Shown here piece by piece: positions 16,360 through 25,017 of a stretch of 64,000 nt of DNA; position 1 is the first letter of the stretch; each line of letters begins with the position of its first letter. The position numbers were made by a program, and so were the translations under genes. The notes beneath the pieces are model-generated. The model worked only from the letters and a program-made list of their open reading frames with translations. It did no database searches and was not told the DNA's origin. Source of the stretch: Mycobacterium sp. 852014-52450_SCH5900713 (lineage in GTDB: Bacteria; Actinomycetota; Actinomycetes; Mycobacteriales; Mycobacteriaceae); NCBI RefSeq assembly GCF_001667075.1, contig NZ_LZIL01000031.1:57326-121325 (forward strand), in the 5' to 3' direction.

Positions 16360-17190
16360 ATGCCCCAGCCACCCGAGCCCGACCGCGGCGGCGCGCCGAA
16401 TCCGCCCGGGCACGAATGGGCCGCGCAATCAGGCGAGGACGCGACCGAGAGCGTCCCGCTGGTACCGAGCGACTCCGAGACCGAGACCGTGGTGATCAGA
16501 CCCGATTCCGGCGGCAACCCGGCGGATCCCCAGGAGGACGCGGACGGCCAGCAGCGCGAGCGCCGCTTCACCGCGCCAGGTTTCGACGCGAAAGAGACCA
16601 CGGTGATCGCCACCACCCCGGAGCCCGCCACCGAGGTGTTCCACACACCGCCGGAAGGCCAGACGGCACAGTTCGGTCAGCCCGCCAAACCGGCTGTGCC
16701 GCAATCGATCCCGCCCCGGCTGGGGGGAAGGCTCCGCACGTCCCGGCAGTTCAACTGGGGCTGGGTGCTGGCGCTGGTCCTGATCGTGCTGGCCCTGGCC
16801 GCGATCGCGATCCTGGGCACGGTGCTGCTCACCCGCGGCAAACACACAAAGGTGTCGCAGGAAGACCGGGTTCGGACCACGATCCAGAGCTTCGACACCG
16901 CGATTCAAAAGGGCGACCTGACCACGCTGCGCACCATCACCTGCGGCACCACCCGCGACGGGTACGCGGACTACGACGAGCACTCGTGGGACGAGACCTA
17001 CCGCCGGGTCTCGGCGGCCAAGCAGTATCCGGTGATCGCCAGCATCGACCAGGTGGTGGTCAACGGCCAGCACGCCGAGGCCAACGTCACCACGTTCATG
17101 GCGTATGAGCCCTCGCTGCGGTCGACCCGCAGCCTGGACCTGCAGTACCGCGACGAGCAGTGGAAGATCTGCCAGTCCCCCAGCGGCTAG
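16360..17190 (+). CDS. Membrane protein with extracytoplasmic domain, Rv0361-like
   Basis: A 276-residue protein. The first 125 residues are disordered, rich in Pro, Glu and Thr, and face the cytoplasm. One transmembrane helix follows at about residues 132-155 (WVLALVLIVLALAAIAILGT). The remaining 120 residues lie outside and have an NTF2/lumazine-like look (RVRTTIQSFDTAIQKGD, then WDETYRRVS and LDLQYRDEQWKICQ). Two cysteines, in ITCGT and KICQS, could form a disulfide. It matches Rv0361 in order beside fba. Function unknown. Confidence 0.78.
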   Translation: MPQPPEPDRGGAPNPPGHEWAAQSGEDATESVPLVPSDSETETVVIRPDSGGNPADPQEDADGQQRERRFTAPGFDAKETTVIATTPEPATEVFHTPPEGQTAQFGQPAKPAVPQSIPPRLGGRLRTSRQFNWGWVLALVLIVLALAAIAILGTVLLTRGKHTKVSQEDRVRTTIQSFDTAIQKGDLTTLRTITCGTTRDGYADYDEHSWDETYRRVSAAKQYPVIASIDQVVVNGQHAEANVTTFMAYEPSLRSTRSLDLQYRDEQWKICQSPSG

Positions 17191-17206
17191 CCCCGTTCGT
17201 ACCCGC

Positions 17207-17232
17207 CGAGTGTGCGGCTAGCTTCACACTCG
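17207..17232 (+). terminator. Hairpin between Rv0361-like gene and fba
   Basis: CGAGTGTG pairs with CACACTCG across a 10-base loop in the gap between two convergent genes. It could end transcription from both sides. The right arm belongs to the 28-bp tandem repeat that follows. Confidence 0.5.
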
Positions 17233-17278
17233 CGAGGCCGGCGGGCTAGCTTCACACTCGCGAGGCCGGCGGGCTAGC
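17218..17278. repeat. 28-bp tandem repeat at the 3' end of fba
   Basis: A 28-base unit beginning CTAGCTTCACACTCG occurs at 17218-17245 and 17246-17273 without change, followed by a partial third copy (CTAGC) that contains the fba stop codon. Each unit repeats the fba gene end, so the duplication grew outward from the stop codon. Copy number may vary between strains. Confidence 0.8.
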
Positions 17279-18311
17279 TCGAGCCCACGGACTTTCCGGC
17301 GCAGTGCAGGTCGTCGCAGGCCTCCACCACGCGCTCGGTCATCGAGGCCTCGCCCTTCTTGAGGTAGCTGCGCGGGTCGTAGACCTTCTTGGCGCCCACC
17401 TCGCCGTCGACCTTCAGCACGCCGTCGTAGTTGCTGAACATGTGGCCGGCGATCGGGCGGGTGAACGCGTACTGGGTGTCGGTGTCGACGTTCATCTTCA
17501 CCACGCCGTAGCGCAGCGACTCCTCGATCTCGGACTTGAGCGAGCCCGACCCGCCGTGGAAGACGAAGTCGAAGGGCTTGGCGCCGTCGGGCAACCCGAG
17601 CTTGGCCGCGGCGACCTGCTGCCCTTGCGCCAAAATGTCGGGGCGCAGCTTGACGTTGCCCGGCTTGTAGACGCCGTGCACATTGCCGAACGTCGCGGCC
17701 AGCAGGTACTTGCCGTGCTCGCCGTGGCCCAGGGCGTCGATGGTCTTCTCGAAGTCGTCCGGCGTGGTGTACAGCTTGTCGTTGATCTCGTGGGCGACGC
17801 CGTCCTCCTCGCCGCCCACCACGCCGATCTCGATCTCCAGGATGATCTTCGCGGCCGCGGCCTCCTTGAGCAGTTCCTGCGCGATGACCAGGTTCTCGTC
17901 GATCGGCACGGCCGAGCCGTCCCACATGTGCGACTGAAACAGCGGGTCCTGACCCGCGGCCACCCGTTCGGCCGATATCGCGAGCAGCGGCCGCACGTAG
18001 CTGTCCAGCTTGTCCTTGGGGCAGTGGTCGGTGTGCAGCGCGACGTTGATCGGGTACTTGGCCGCCACGACGCGGGTGAACTCGGCCAGCGCCACCGCGC
18101 CGGTCACCATGTCCTTGACCCCCAACCCGGAGGCGAATTCCGCACCGCCCGTGGAGAACTGGATGATGCCGTCGCTGCCGGCGTCGGCGAAGCCCTTGAT
18201 CGCGGCGTTGACCGTCTCGGAGGAGGTGCAGTTGATGGCCGGGAAGGCGTACGAGTTCTCCTTGGCACGTCCCAGCATCTCGGCGTAGACCTCGGGGGTG
18301 GCGATGGGCAT
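17274..18311 (-). CDS. fba: Class II fructose-bisphosphate aldolase
   Basis: A 345-residue zinc-dependent aldolase that splits and forms fructose-1,6-bisphosphate in glycolysis and gluconeogenesis. Zinc and substrate motifs are present: ALHTDHCPKD, LEIEIGVVGGEEDG, FGNVHGVY and VFHGGSGS, followed by VKMNVDTDTQYA. The ATG at 18311 gives MPIATPEVYAEM, the conserved mycobacterial start. The stop lies in the last partial copy of a 28-bp tandem repeat. It is divergent from the DedA gene 58 bases upstream. Confidence 0.96.
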   Translation of the reverse strand: MPIATPEVYAEMLGRAKENSYAFPAINCTSSETVNAAIKGFADAGSDGIIQFSTGGAEFASGLGVKDMVTGAVALAEFTRVVAAKYPINVALHTDHCPKDKLDSYVRPLLAISAERVAAGQDPLFQSHMWDGSAVPIDENLVIAQELLKEAAAAKIILEIEIGVVGGEEDGVAHEINDKLYTTPDDFEKTIDALGHGEHGKYLLAATFGNVHGVYKPGNVKLRPDILAQGQQVAAAKLGLPDGAKPFDFVFHGGSGSLKSEIEESLRYGVVKMNVDTDTQYAFTRPIAGHMFSNYDGVLKVDGEVGAKKVYDPRSYLKKGEASMTERVVEACDDLHCAGKSVGSS

Positions 18312-18369
18312 GGGCTCCTCCTGGCGACTGGACCCATCCAGTATCGCAACACCGGTATGTTGAAGCATC

Positions 18370-19077
18370 GTGAGCACCACCGTGACGGCCCTGCCGCACA
18401 TCTTCGACCCGATGTACTGGTTGGGCGCCGACGGAGTCTTCGGATCCGCGGTGCTGCCCGGCATCCTGGTCATCGTCTTCATCGAGACCGGCCTGCTGTT
18501 TCCGCTGCTGCCCGGCGAATCGCTGTTGTTCACCGGCGGCCTGTTGGCCGCGGGTGCGAACCCACCGGCCAGCATCTGGGTGCTGGCCCCGGCCGTCGCC
18601 CTGGTGGCGATCCTGGGCGATCAGACCGGATATTTCATCGGCCGGCGGATCGGGCCGGCCCTGTTCAAGAAGGAAGACTCCCGGTTCTTCAAGAAGCACT
18701 ACGTGACGGAGTCGCACGCCTTCTTCGAGAAATACGGGCCGTGGGCGATCATCCTGGCGCGGTTCGCGCCATTCGTCCGAACGTTCGTCCCGCCGGTCGC
18801 CGGGGTGTCCTACATGCGCTACCCGGTGTTCCTGGGCTTCGACATCGTCGGCGGCATCCTGTGGGGCGGCGGGGTGACGCTGGCGGGCTACTTCCTGGGC
18901 AACGTGCCGTTCGTGCACCACAACCTGCAGAAGATCCTGCTGGTGATCCTGGTGATCTCGCTGACGCCGGCGTTCATCGCGGCCTGGCGAAGCTACCGGG
19001 CCCGCCGGCGGGGGCCGACGGCCGGGGAGCCCGACTCAGGACACCCGACTCCTGCGGTACGCAACGAAAGCGTCTAG
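18370..19077 (+). CDS. DedA family membrane protein, Rv0364-like
   Basis: A 235-residue DedA/SNARE-associated membrane protein, now regarded as a lipid scramblase or transporter family. The signature segments are FIETGLLFPLLPGESLLF, then GDQTGYFIGRRIG and ARFAPFVRTFVPPVAGVSYM, which hold the re-entrant loop and the conserved Arg residues. At least four membrane segments are visible. Its 3' end overlaps that of the convergent acetoacetyl-CoA synthetase gene by 42 bases. Confidence 0.86.
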   Translation: MSTTVTALPHIFDPMYWLGADGVFGSAVLPGILVIVFIETGLLFPLLPGESLLFTGGLLAAGANPPASIWVLAPAVALVAILGDQTGYFIGRRIGPALFKKEDSRFFKKHYVTESHAFFEKYGPWAIILARFAPFVRTFVPPVAGVSYMRYPVFLGFDIVGGILWGGGVTLAGYFLGNVPFVHHNLQKILLVILVISLTPAFIAAWRSYRARRRGPTAGEPDSGHPTPAVRNESV

Positions 19078-20985
19078 CAGCTCCGGTCGGTCGATCGAGC
19101 TCTGCTGCACGGCCTCGCCCGGCGCGGCGCCCAGCAGGATCCGCTTGATCGGGATTTCCAGCCGTTTGCCGGTCAGCGTCCGCGGTATGCCGTGGACCGC
19201 CAGGATGTCGTCCGGCACGTGGCGCGGGGAGGCGTGCTGGCGAATGGCCGCCACGATCCGCGACCGAAGCCCGTCGTCGAGTTCGGCGCCGTCGGCCAGG
19301 GTCACGAACAGCGGCATCCAGTAGCCGCCGTCGTCCTGCTCGACCCCGACCACCAGGCAGTCACCCACCTCGGGCATGCCCTCCACGGCGGTGTAAATCT
19401 CGGCGCTGCCCATCCGCACGCCCAGCCGGTTCAGGGTGGCGTCCGAACGGCCATGCACCACAACGGATCCCCGATCGGTGATGGTGATCCAGTCGCCGTG
19501 ACACCACACCCCGGGGTACTTCTCGAAGTAGGCGGCCCGGTACCGGCTGCCGTCGTCGTCGTTCCAGAAGAACACCGGCATCGAGGGCATCGGCTCGGTG
19601 ATCACCAGCTCGCCCTCTTCACCGATGACCGGATGGTTTGGCCCGACCCAGGATTCGATGGCCGCGCCCAGGCAGATGCACGACAGCTCACCGGCCACCA
19701 CCGGCAGGATCGCGCAGCCGCCGATGAACGCGGTGCAGACGTCGGTGCCGCCGCTCATCGAGATCACCGGCACCGACCGGCCGAGTCCCTCTTGGACCCA
19801 ACGGAATCCGGACGCCGGCAGCGGTGAACCGGTGGAACCGACGGCGCGCAAACCGTCCAGCGGGTACGTCGCCCCCGGCTTGAGCTCCTTCTTCGCGCAG
19901 GCCAGCAGGTAGCCCGCCCCGGCGCCGAGCACGTTGACTTGCGCCTCGGCGGCGACCCGAAAGAGGCCGTCGGTGCCCAAATGCGTTGGGCTGCCGTCGT
20001 AGAGCACGATCGTGGTGTCGGCCAGCAGCCCGGACAGCTGCAGGTTCCACATCATCCAGCTCGTCGAGGAGTACCACAGGAAGCGCTCGCCGGCGTGCAG
20101 CTCCAGTTGCAGGCTCAGGTATTTGAGGTGCTCGAGCACCACGCCGCCGTGACCGTGCACGATGCCCTTCGGCTTGCCGGTGGTGCCGGACGAGAACATC
20201 ACCCACAGCGGGTGCGCGAACGGCACCGGTGTGATGTCCAGCTCGGCATCCGATTCCACCGCCGTCGCCCACGCGACGCTGTCGCCGTCGGCCGCGAGCC
20301 CGAGCCGCGGCACCACCACGGTGGCCCGCAGGCTGGGCATCGCCGCCCGGATCGTGTCCAGCTCCGCGCGCCGGTCGATGCGCTTGCCGTCGTACACCGA
20401 CCCGTCGGTGGCCACCAGCACGGCAGGCTCGACCTGGCCCAGGCGCGCTATCACGCCGTCGACGGCCACGTCCTGGTTGCACACCGCCCAGCTCGCGCCC
20501 ACGGCGGCGGCGGCCAGGGCGGCGACGGCGGCCTCGGCGACGTTGGGCAGGTAGCCGACGACGGCGTCCCCGGGCCGCACCCCGAGGCCGCGCAGGTAGG
20601 CGGCGAACGCGCCGGTCTCCCGCCGCAGCCGCGCCCACGACCATTCGCACGCGCCGTCCTCGCCGACGACGATCATGGCGGGCCGCTCGTCGGTGGCGTG
20701 CCGGAAGATCTCGGTGGCGTAGTTGAGCGTGGCGCCGGGGAACCACTCGGCGCCGGGCATGGCACGGTTGCTCAGCACCGCGCGGGGCGGGCTGTCCGCC
20801 TCAATGTCGAAGTAATGCCAGACGGCGTCCCAGAACCACTCGATGTCCTCGACGGACTTGCGCCGCAGCGCGTGGTAGTCGCCGTAGTGGCCGCGGCCCG
20901 TCTCGGCGAGCCACGTCATGAAGTGGGTGAGGTTTGCCTGGGCCAGCGTGGCCTCGTCGGGAATCCAGCTGCCGGGCTCGGTCAC
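19036..20985 (-). CDS. Acetoacetyl-CoA synthetase
   Basis: A 649-residue acyl-adenylate-forming enzyme, the typical length of acetoacetate-CoA ligases. The AMP-binding P-loop is FSSGTTGKPKGIVHG; the family-specific LNYATEIF, STSWMMWNLQLSGLL and SMSGGTDVC are present, and the C-terminal catalytic lysine lies in RTLTGKRLEIPIK. It activates acetoacetate (or a similar oxoacid) for lipid use. The GTG start overlaps the stop of the upstream GH76 gene by four bases, so they are coupled, although the enzymes have no obvious shared pathway. Confidence 0.88.
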   Translation of the reverse strand: MTEPGSWIPDEATLAQANLTHFMTWLAETGRGHYGDYHALRRKSVEDIEWFWDAVWHYFDIEADSPPRAVLSNRAMPGAEWFPGATLNYATEIFRHATDERPAMIVVGEDGACEWSWARLRRETGAFAAYLRGLGVRPGDAVVGYLPNVAEAAVAALAAAAVGASWAVCNQDVAVDGVIARLGQVEPAVLVATDGSVYDGKRIDRRAELDTIRAAMPSLRATVVVPRLGLAADGDSVAWATAVESDAELDITPVPFAHPLWVMFSSGTTGKPKGIVHGHGGVVLEHLKYLSLQLELHAGERFLWYSSTSWMMWNLQLSGLLADTTIVLYDGSPTHLGTDGLFRVAAEAQVNVLGAGAGYLLACAKKELKPGATYPLDGLRAVGSTGSPLPASGFRWVQEGLGRSVPVISMSGGTDVCTAFIGGCAILPVVAGELSCICLGAAIESWVGPNHPVIGEEGELVITEPMPSMPVFFWNDDDGSRYRAAYFEKYPGVWCHGDWITITDRGSVVVHGRSDATLNRLGVRMGSAEIYTAVEGMPEVGDCLVVGVEQDDGGYWMPLFVTLADGAELDDGLRSRIVAAIRQHASPRHVPDDILAVHGIPRTLTGKRLEIPIKRILLGAAPGEAVQQSSIDRPELLDAFVAYRRSRVS

Positions 20986-22103
20986 GTCGCACTCCCTGCG
21001 GTCACGGCGGTGACGTTACAGGCGGCCTCCATCAGCATCCACCCCGACAGCTGCACCGAAAGGTCCCGTTCGGCCACGTCGGAACTGTTCACCGCGCCGT
21101 CCACGAACTGCGCCTCCCCGGCGGCCTGGCTGGGCAGCTGCGCGTCGCGGTCCCAGAACGGGCCGAACAGCGGCAGCCCGTCCACCGTTTGGCGGTAGTC
21201 CCAAGCCGACTTCGCGCTGGCCAGCACGATCCGCCGGGCGGTGTCGCGGGCCGCGGCGTCGTCGGCCGAATCACCCGGCAGGGAGGTGGCGACCAACGCG
21301 AGGTAGCGCGCGGTGACGCCGGAGAACAGGCCGCCGGCCCCGCCCGCGGCGCCGGCCAGCACGCCCGTGGGCGCCATGTGTTCGGTGACGGCGGCGACCA
21401 GCCGGTGCACCCTGGGCGCGTGCCGATCGTCATGGGTGCGTGCCGCGAGTTCCGTTTCCAGGCCGAGCACCACGCCCTGGCAATAGGTGTACTGGGCGCG
21501 GACCAGGGAGCCGGCTTTGACGCCGTCGAACACCAGGTGCGTCTCCGGGTCGATCAGGGTTTCGTCGATCCAGTCGGCCATCTGCTGGGCGCGCCGCATC
21601 CGGTCGGAATAGCGGGCCAAGAAGATCCCCGCCGGGCCGTTGGCCGGGGCGTTGAAGAACTGGTCCTGCTTTCGCCACGGGATCCCGCCGCCGTCCTCGG
21701 GCACCCACGCGTCGAGGAATTGCTCGGCCAGCTTGGGCAGGGCGCGGTGGCGTTCGACGCCGGCTATCCGGGCCGCGCGTTCCAGCGCCAGCGCCAGCCA
21801 GGCCATGTCGTCGTAGTAGCTGTTGGTCCAGCGAAAGTTGTTGCGCAGCCGGTGCGACCGGACCTGCCGGTTGATCCTGGTGTGCCGTTCGGGTTGCGGG
21901 TCGCGCAGCTGCGCGTCGACCAGGCAATCCAGCAGGTGCGCCTGCCACCAGTAGTGCCAGGTGCCGAACATCCGGTCCCGCCGCGTCGCCGGCCAGGCCA
22001 CCACCCCCAGCTGGGTCCCGGGCAGCCCCCACAGCCGTTTCAGGTGTCGTTGCGCGACAGCGGCTTCGGAGCTGGCCGCCCGGTTGGCCCATAGCTGATC
22101 CAT
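20982..22103 (-). CDS. Glycoside hydrolase family 76 protein (alpha-1,6-mannanase-like)
   Basis: A 373-residue (alpha/alpha)6-barrel protein of the GH76 type, matching Rv0365c. The double-Asp signature is in NSYYDDMAWLALAL at about residues 94-107, which supplies the two catalytic acids in bacterial endo-alpha-1,6-mannanases. Other conserved blocks are GGIPWRKQDQFFNAPANGP and YTYCQGVVLG. There is no signal peptide, so it acts in the cytosol or leaves by another route. Only 27 bases separate it from the divergent eutB gene. Confidence 0.83.
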   Translation of the reverse strand: MDQLWANRAASSEAAVAQRHLKRLWGLPGTQLGVVAWPATRRDRMFGTWHYWWQAHLLDCLVDAQLRDPQPERHTRINRQVRSHRLRNNFRWTNSYYDDMAWLALALERAARIAGVERHRALPKLAEQFLDAWVPEDGGGIPWRKQDQFFNAPANGPAGIFLARYSDRMRRAQQMADWIDETLIDPETHLVFDGVKAGSLVRAQYTYCQGVVLGLETELAARTHDDRHAPRVHRLVAAVTEHMAPTGVLAGAAGGAGGLFSGVTARYLALVATSLPGDSADDAAARDTARRIVLASAKSAWDYRQTVDGLPLFGPFWDRDAQLPSQAAGEAQFVDGAVNSSDVAERDLSVQLSGWMLMEAACNVTAVTAGSAT

Positions 22104-22130
22104 ACCGCCGATCCTGCCTCATACTGAAAT

Positions 22131-23537
22131 ATGCGCTACCGGCAAACCATTTCGGGGACCACGCACACCTTCTCCGGCCTGGTCGACGTGATGGCGAAGG
22201 CGACGCCGTTGCGCTCCGGCGACCAGCTCGCGGGTTGCGCCGCCGGCTCCGATGCGGAACGGGCGGCGGCAGCATGGGTGCTGGCCGACATACCGCTGGC
22301 GACGTTCCTCACCGATGTGGTCGTGCCGTATGAGACCGACGAGGTCACCCGGCTCATCATCGACGGCCACGACCGCGATGCGTTCGGACCGATCGCGGAC
22401 CTGACCGTGGGTGGCTTGCGCGACTGGCTGCTGGATGCGGCGTCGCGTGACGACGGCGCGGCGCGGATCGCGGCGATATCCCCCGGGCTGACACCGGAAA
22501 TGGTTGCCGCGGTGTCGAAGATCATGCGCAACCAGGACCTGATCCTGGTGGCCGCCGCGGCGACGACCACCGCGGCCTTCCGGACCACGATCGGTTTGCC
22601 GGGCACGCTCGCGACCCGGTTGCAGCCCAACCATCCCACCGACGACCCGCGCGGGATCGCGGCGGCGCTGCTCGACGGCCTGCTGATGGGCTGCGGTGAC
22701 GCCGTGATCGGCATCAACCCGGCGACCGACTCGCCGCACGCGGCGTCGGAGCTGCTGCACCTGCTCGACGACATTCGCCAGCGGTTCGCGATCCCCGTCC
22801 AATCCTGCGTCCTGTGCCACGTCACGACCACGATGGAGCTGATCGACCGGGGCGCGCCCGTCGACCTGGTTTTCCAGTCGATCGCGGGCACCGAGGGCGC
22901 CAATTCCTCGTTCGGGACCTCCATCGGCATGCTCATGGAGGCCAACGAGGCCGCCCGATCGCTGCGCCGCGGCACCCTCGGCGACAACGTCATGTATCTG
23001 GAGACGGGGCAAGGTGCGGCCCTGTCGGCCGGTGCCCACCTGGGTGTGGGTGACAAGCCGGTCGATCAGCAGACGCTGGAGGCGCGGGCCTACGCGGTGG
23101 CCCGGGCACTGCAGCCGCTGTTGATCGACACCGTCGTCGGATTCATCGGACCCGAGTACCTCTACGACGGCAAGCAGATCATCCGCGCCGGGCTGGAAGA
23201 CAACTTCTGCGGGAAACTGCTCGGCCTGCCGATGGGCGTCGACGTCTGCTATACCAACCATGCCGAGGCCGACCAGGACGACATGGACACGCTGCTGACC
23301 CTGCTCGGCGCGGCGGGCACCGCGTTCGTCATCACGGTTCCCGGCGCCGACGACGTCATGCTCGGCTACCAAAGCCTGTCCTTTCACGATGTGCTGTACG
23401 TGCGAAAAGCGTTGGGGCTGCGGCCCGCACCCGAATTCGAAGCTTGGTTGGCCGGCCTGGGCATGGTCGACGCCGACGGCCGGATCCTGCCCGTCGACCT
23501 CGCGACGTCGCCGCTGCGGGCGCTGGCGGCCGGCTGA
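22131..23537 (+). CDS. eutB: Ethanolamine ammonia-lyase large subunit EutB
   Basis: A 468-residue subunit of the adenosylcobalamin-dependent lyase that turns ethanolamine into acetaldehyde and ammonia. It starts YRQTISGTTHTFSGLVDVMA and has the conserved blocks ANEAARSL, SRATSPRSGD-like substrate loops (KATPLRSGDQLAG), FQSIAGTEGANSSFG and PLGVDVCYTNH-type PMGVDVCYTNHAEADQDD near residue 370. It lacks any microcompartment gene nearby. EutC follows with a one-base stop/start overlap (TGATG). Confidence 0.94.
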   Translation: MRYRQTISGTTHTFSGLVDVMAKATPLRSGDQLAGCAAGSDAERAAAAWVLADIPLATFLTDVVVPYETDEVTRLIIDGHDRDAFGPIADLTVGGLRDWLLDAASRDDGAARIAAISPGLTPEMVAAVSKIMRNQDLILVAAAATTTAAFRTTIGLPGTLATRLQPNHPTDDPRGIAAALLDGLLMGCGDAVIGINPATDSPHAASELLHLLDDIRQRFAIPVQSCVLCHVTTTMELIDRGAPVDLVFQSIAGTEGANSSFGTSIGMLMEANEAARSLRRGTLGDNVMYLETGQGAALSAGAHLGVGDKPVDQQTLEARAYAVARALQPLLIDTVVGFIGPEYLYDGKQIIRAGLEDNFCGKLLGLPMGVDVCYTNHAEADQDDMDTLLTLLGAAGTAFVITVPGADDVMLGYQSLSFHDVLYVRKALGLRPAPEFEAWLAGLGMVDADGRILPVDLATSPLRALAAG

Positions 23538-24316
23538 TGGACGACATCTGGGCGCCCCTGCGCGCCACCACGCAGGCGCGCATCGGGCTCGGGCGGGCGG
23601 GCAACTCGCTGCCGACCCGGCGCGTGCTGGAATTTCAGGCCGCACATGCCGCGGCCCGCGACGCCGTCCACGAGCCACTCGACGTCGAGGGCCTCGTCGC
23701 GCGGTTGCGCGACTTGAACGTCAAAGGCATCGACGAGCCGCTGCGGGTGTGCAGCCGGGCGACCTCGCGCGGCGAGTACCTGCGCCGGCCCGACCTCGGC
23801 CGCAGCCCGGCCGACCTGTCGGGTCTGCGAAAGACCAAGGCGGACATCGGTTTTGTCCTCGCCGACGGGCTCTCACCGCGCGCCCTGACCGACCATGCGG
23901 CGGGCATGGTCGACGCGCTGGTTCGCGAATTCGACGGCCGCTACCGGATTGCGCCGCCGGTCATCGCGACCCAGGCGCGCGTCGCGCTCGGCGACCACAT
24001 CGGTCAAGCCCTCGGCGTCGCAACGGTTCTCGTGCTCATCGGTGAGCGCCCGGGCCTGTCGGTCGCCGACAGCCTGGGCATCTACTTGACGCACCGACCG
24101 AGGCCGGGGCTCACCGACGCCGACCGCAACTGCATCTCCAACATCCATCCGCCCGACGGCCTCGACTACCCGACGGCCGCGGCCGTCGCCGCCGCGCTGG
24201 TGGCCGGGGCCCGCGAACTCGGCCGCTCCGGCGTCGCCCTCAAAGACACAACGCGAGCGGCAACCGGCCTAACCCAGTCGCCGCCCGCGCCGGCAGAAAT
24301 AGATCGGCCGTCCTAA
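23537..24316 (+). CDS. eutC: Ethanolamine ammonia-lyase small subunit EutC
   Basis: A 259-residue light chain completing the EutBC lyase; it contributes to cobalamin binding. Conserved parts include TQARIGLGRAGNSLPTR near the N-terminus, ARVALGDHIG, VLIGERPGLS and IYLTHRPRPGLTDADRNCIS. The ATG shares a base with the eutB stop, so expression is coupled. Its TAA stop overlaps the end of the convergent CoxG gene by four bases. No ethanolamine permease or aldehyde dehydrogenase gene is adjacent. Confidence 0.93.
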   Translation: MDDIWAPLRATTQARIGLGRAGNSLPTRRVLEFQAAHAAARDAVHEPLDVEGLVARLRDLNVKGIDEPLRVCSRATSRGEYLRRPDLGRSPADLSGLRKTKADIGFVLADGLSPRALTDHAAGMVDALVREFDGRYRIAPPVIATQARVALGDHIGQALGVATVLVLIGERPGLSVADSLGIYLTHRPRPGLTDADRNCISNIHPPDGLDYPTAAAVAAALVAGARELGRSGVALKDTTRAATGLTQSPPAPAEIDRPS

Positions 24317-24960
24317 CGCCGGCGGCCGAGCAGCCAACCCAGCACCAGCGCGGCGAGCACGGCCAGCACCAGCGGGGCGTACTTCTTCACCTGGTCGCCG
24401 CCGGCCAGCTCGAGCAGGTCGATCGGTGCGGGCTCCGCGGCGGGGGCCGCGTGCCGCGGCTCGGGGACGGGTCCGACCTGCGGGGGACCCTCCGGCGTGG
24501 CCGGCGCCGCCACACTCTGCGCGGCCAGTTCGGCTTCGAGCGATTCCACGAACTGGCCCAGCAGCTTCTCCGACACCTGCTGCAGCATGCCGCTGCCGAA
24601 CTGGGCCAGCTTGCCCGCGATCTTGAGGTCGGTGTCGACGGTAACGCCGGTGCGCTCGCCGTCCTCGTAGAGCTGGGCGGTGACCGTCGCGGCCGCGTTG
24701 CCGGTCCCCCGCGTCTCCTTGCCCTTGGCGTCGATGACCGCCCGGTACTGGCCGCGGTCGTGCTCGACGAAACGCACCTTGCCGCTGAACTCGCTGGTGA
24801 CCGGTCCGACCTTCACCTTGACCTTGCCGAGGTAGTCGTCGGCCTCGTGGCCGGTCAGCGCCGCCCCGGGCATCAGCGGGATCACCTGTTCGAGGTCGCT
24901 CAGCACGTCCCAGGCCCGGTCGATGGGGGCGCTGACGGTGAACCGGTTGGCGATCTTCAT
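24313..24960 (-). CDS. CoxG-type SRPBCC protein with C-terminal membrane anchor
   Basis: A 215-residue protein. Residues 1-145 form an SRPBCC/CoxG domain (MKIANRFTVSAPIDRAWDVL, LMPGAALTGHEADDYLG, VKVGPVTSEFSGK). A Pro/Ala-rich linker follows, then a C-terminal membrane helix (APLVLAVLAALVLGWLLG) ending in basic residues. CoxG proteins help recruit or mature carbon-monoxide-dehydrogenase-type molybdenum enzymes at the membrane. The molybdenum hydroxylase genes of this window are more than 20 kb away. The XdhC-like gene lies next upstream. Confidence 0.83.
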   Translation of the reverse strand: MKIANRFTVSAPIDRAWDVLSDLEQVIPLMPGAALTGHEADDYLGKVKVKVGPVTSEFSGKVRFVEHDRGQYRAVIDAKGKETRGTGNAAATVTAQLYEDGERTGVTVDTDLKIAGKLAQFGSGMLQQVSEKLLGQFVESLEAELAAQSVAAPATPEGPPQVGPVPEPRHAAPAAEPAPIDLLELAGGDQVKKYAPLVLAVLAALVLGWLLGRRR

Positions 24961-25017
24961 GCGAGGGTCCTCTCGTGGGCGGCGGCGACGGCGTCGATCA
25001 CTAGCCTACGGGCGACA

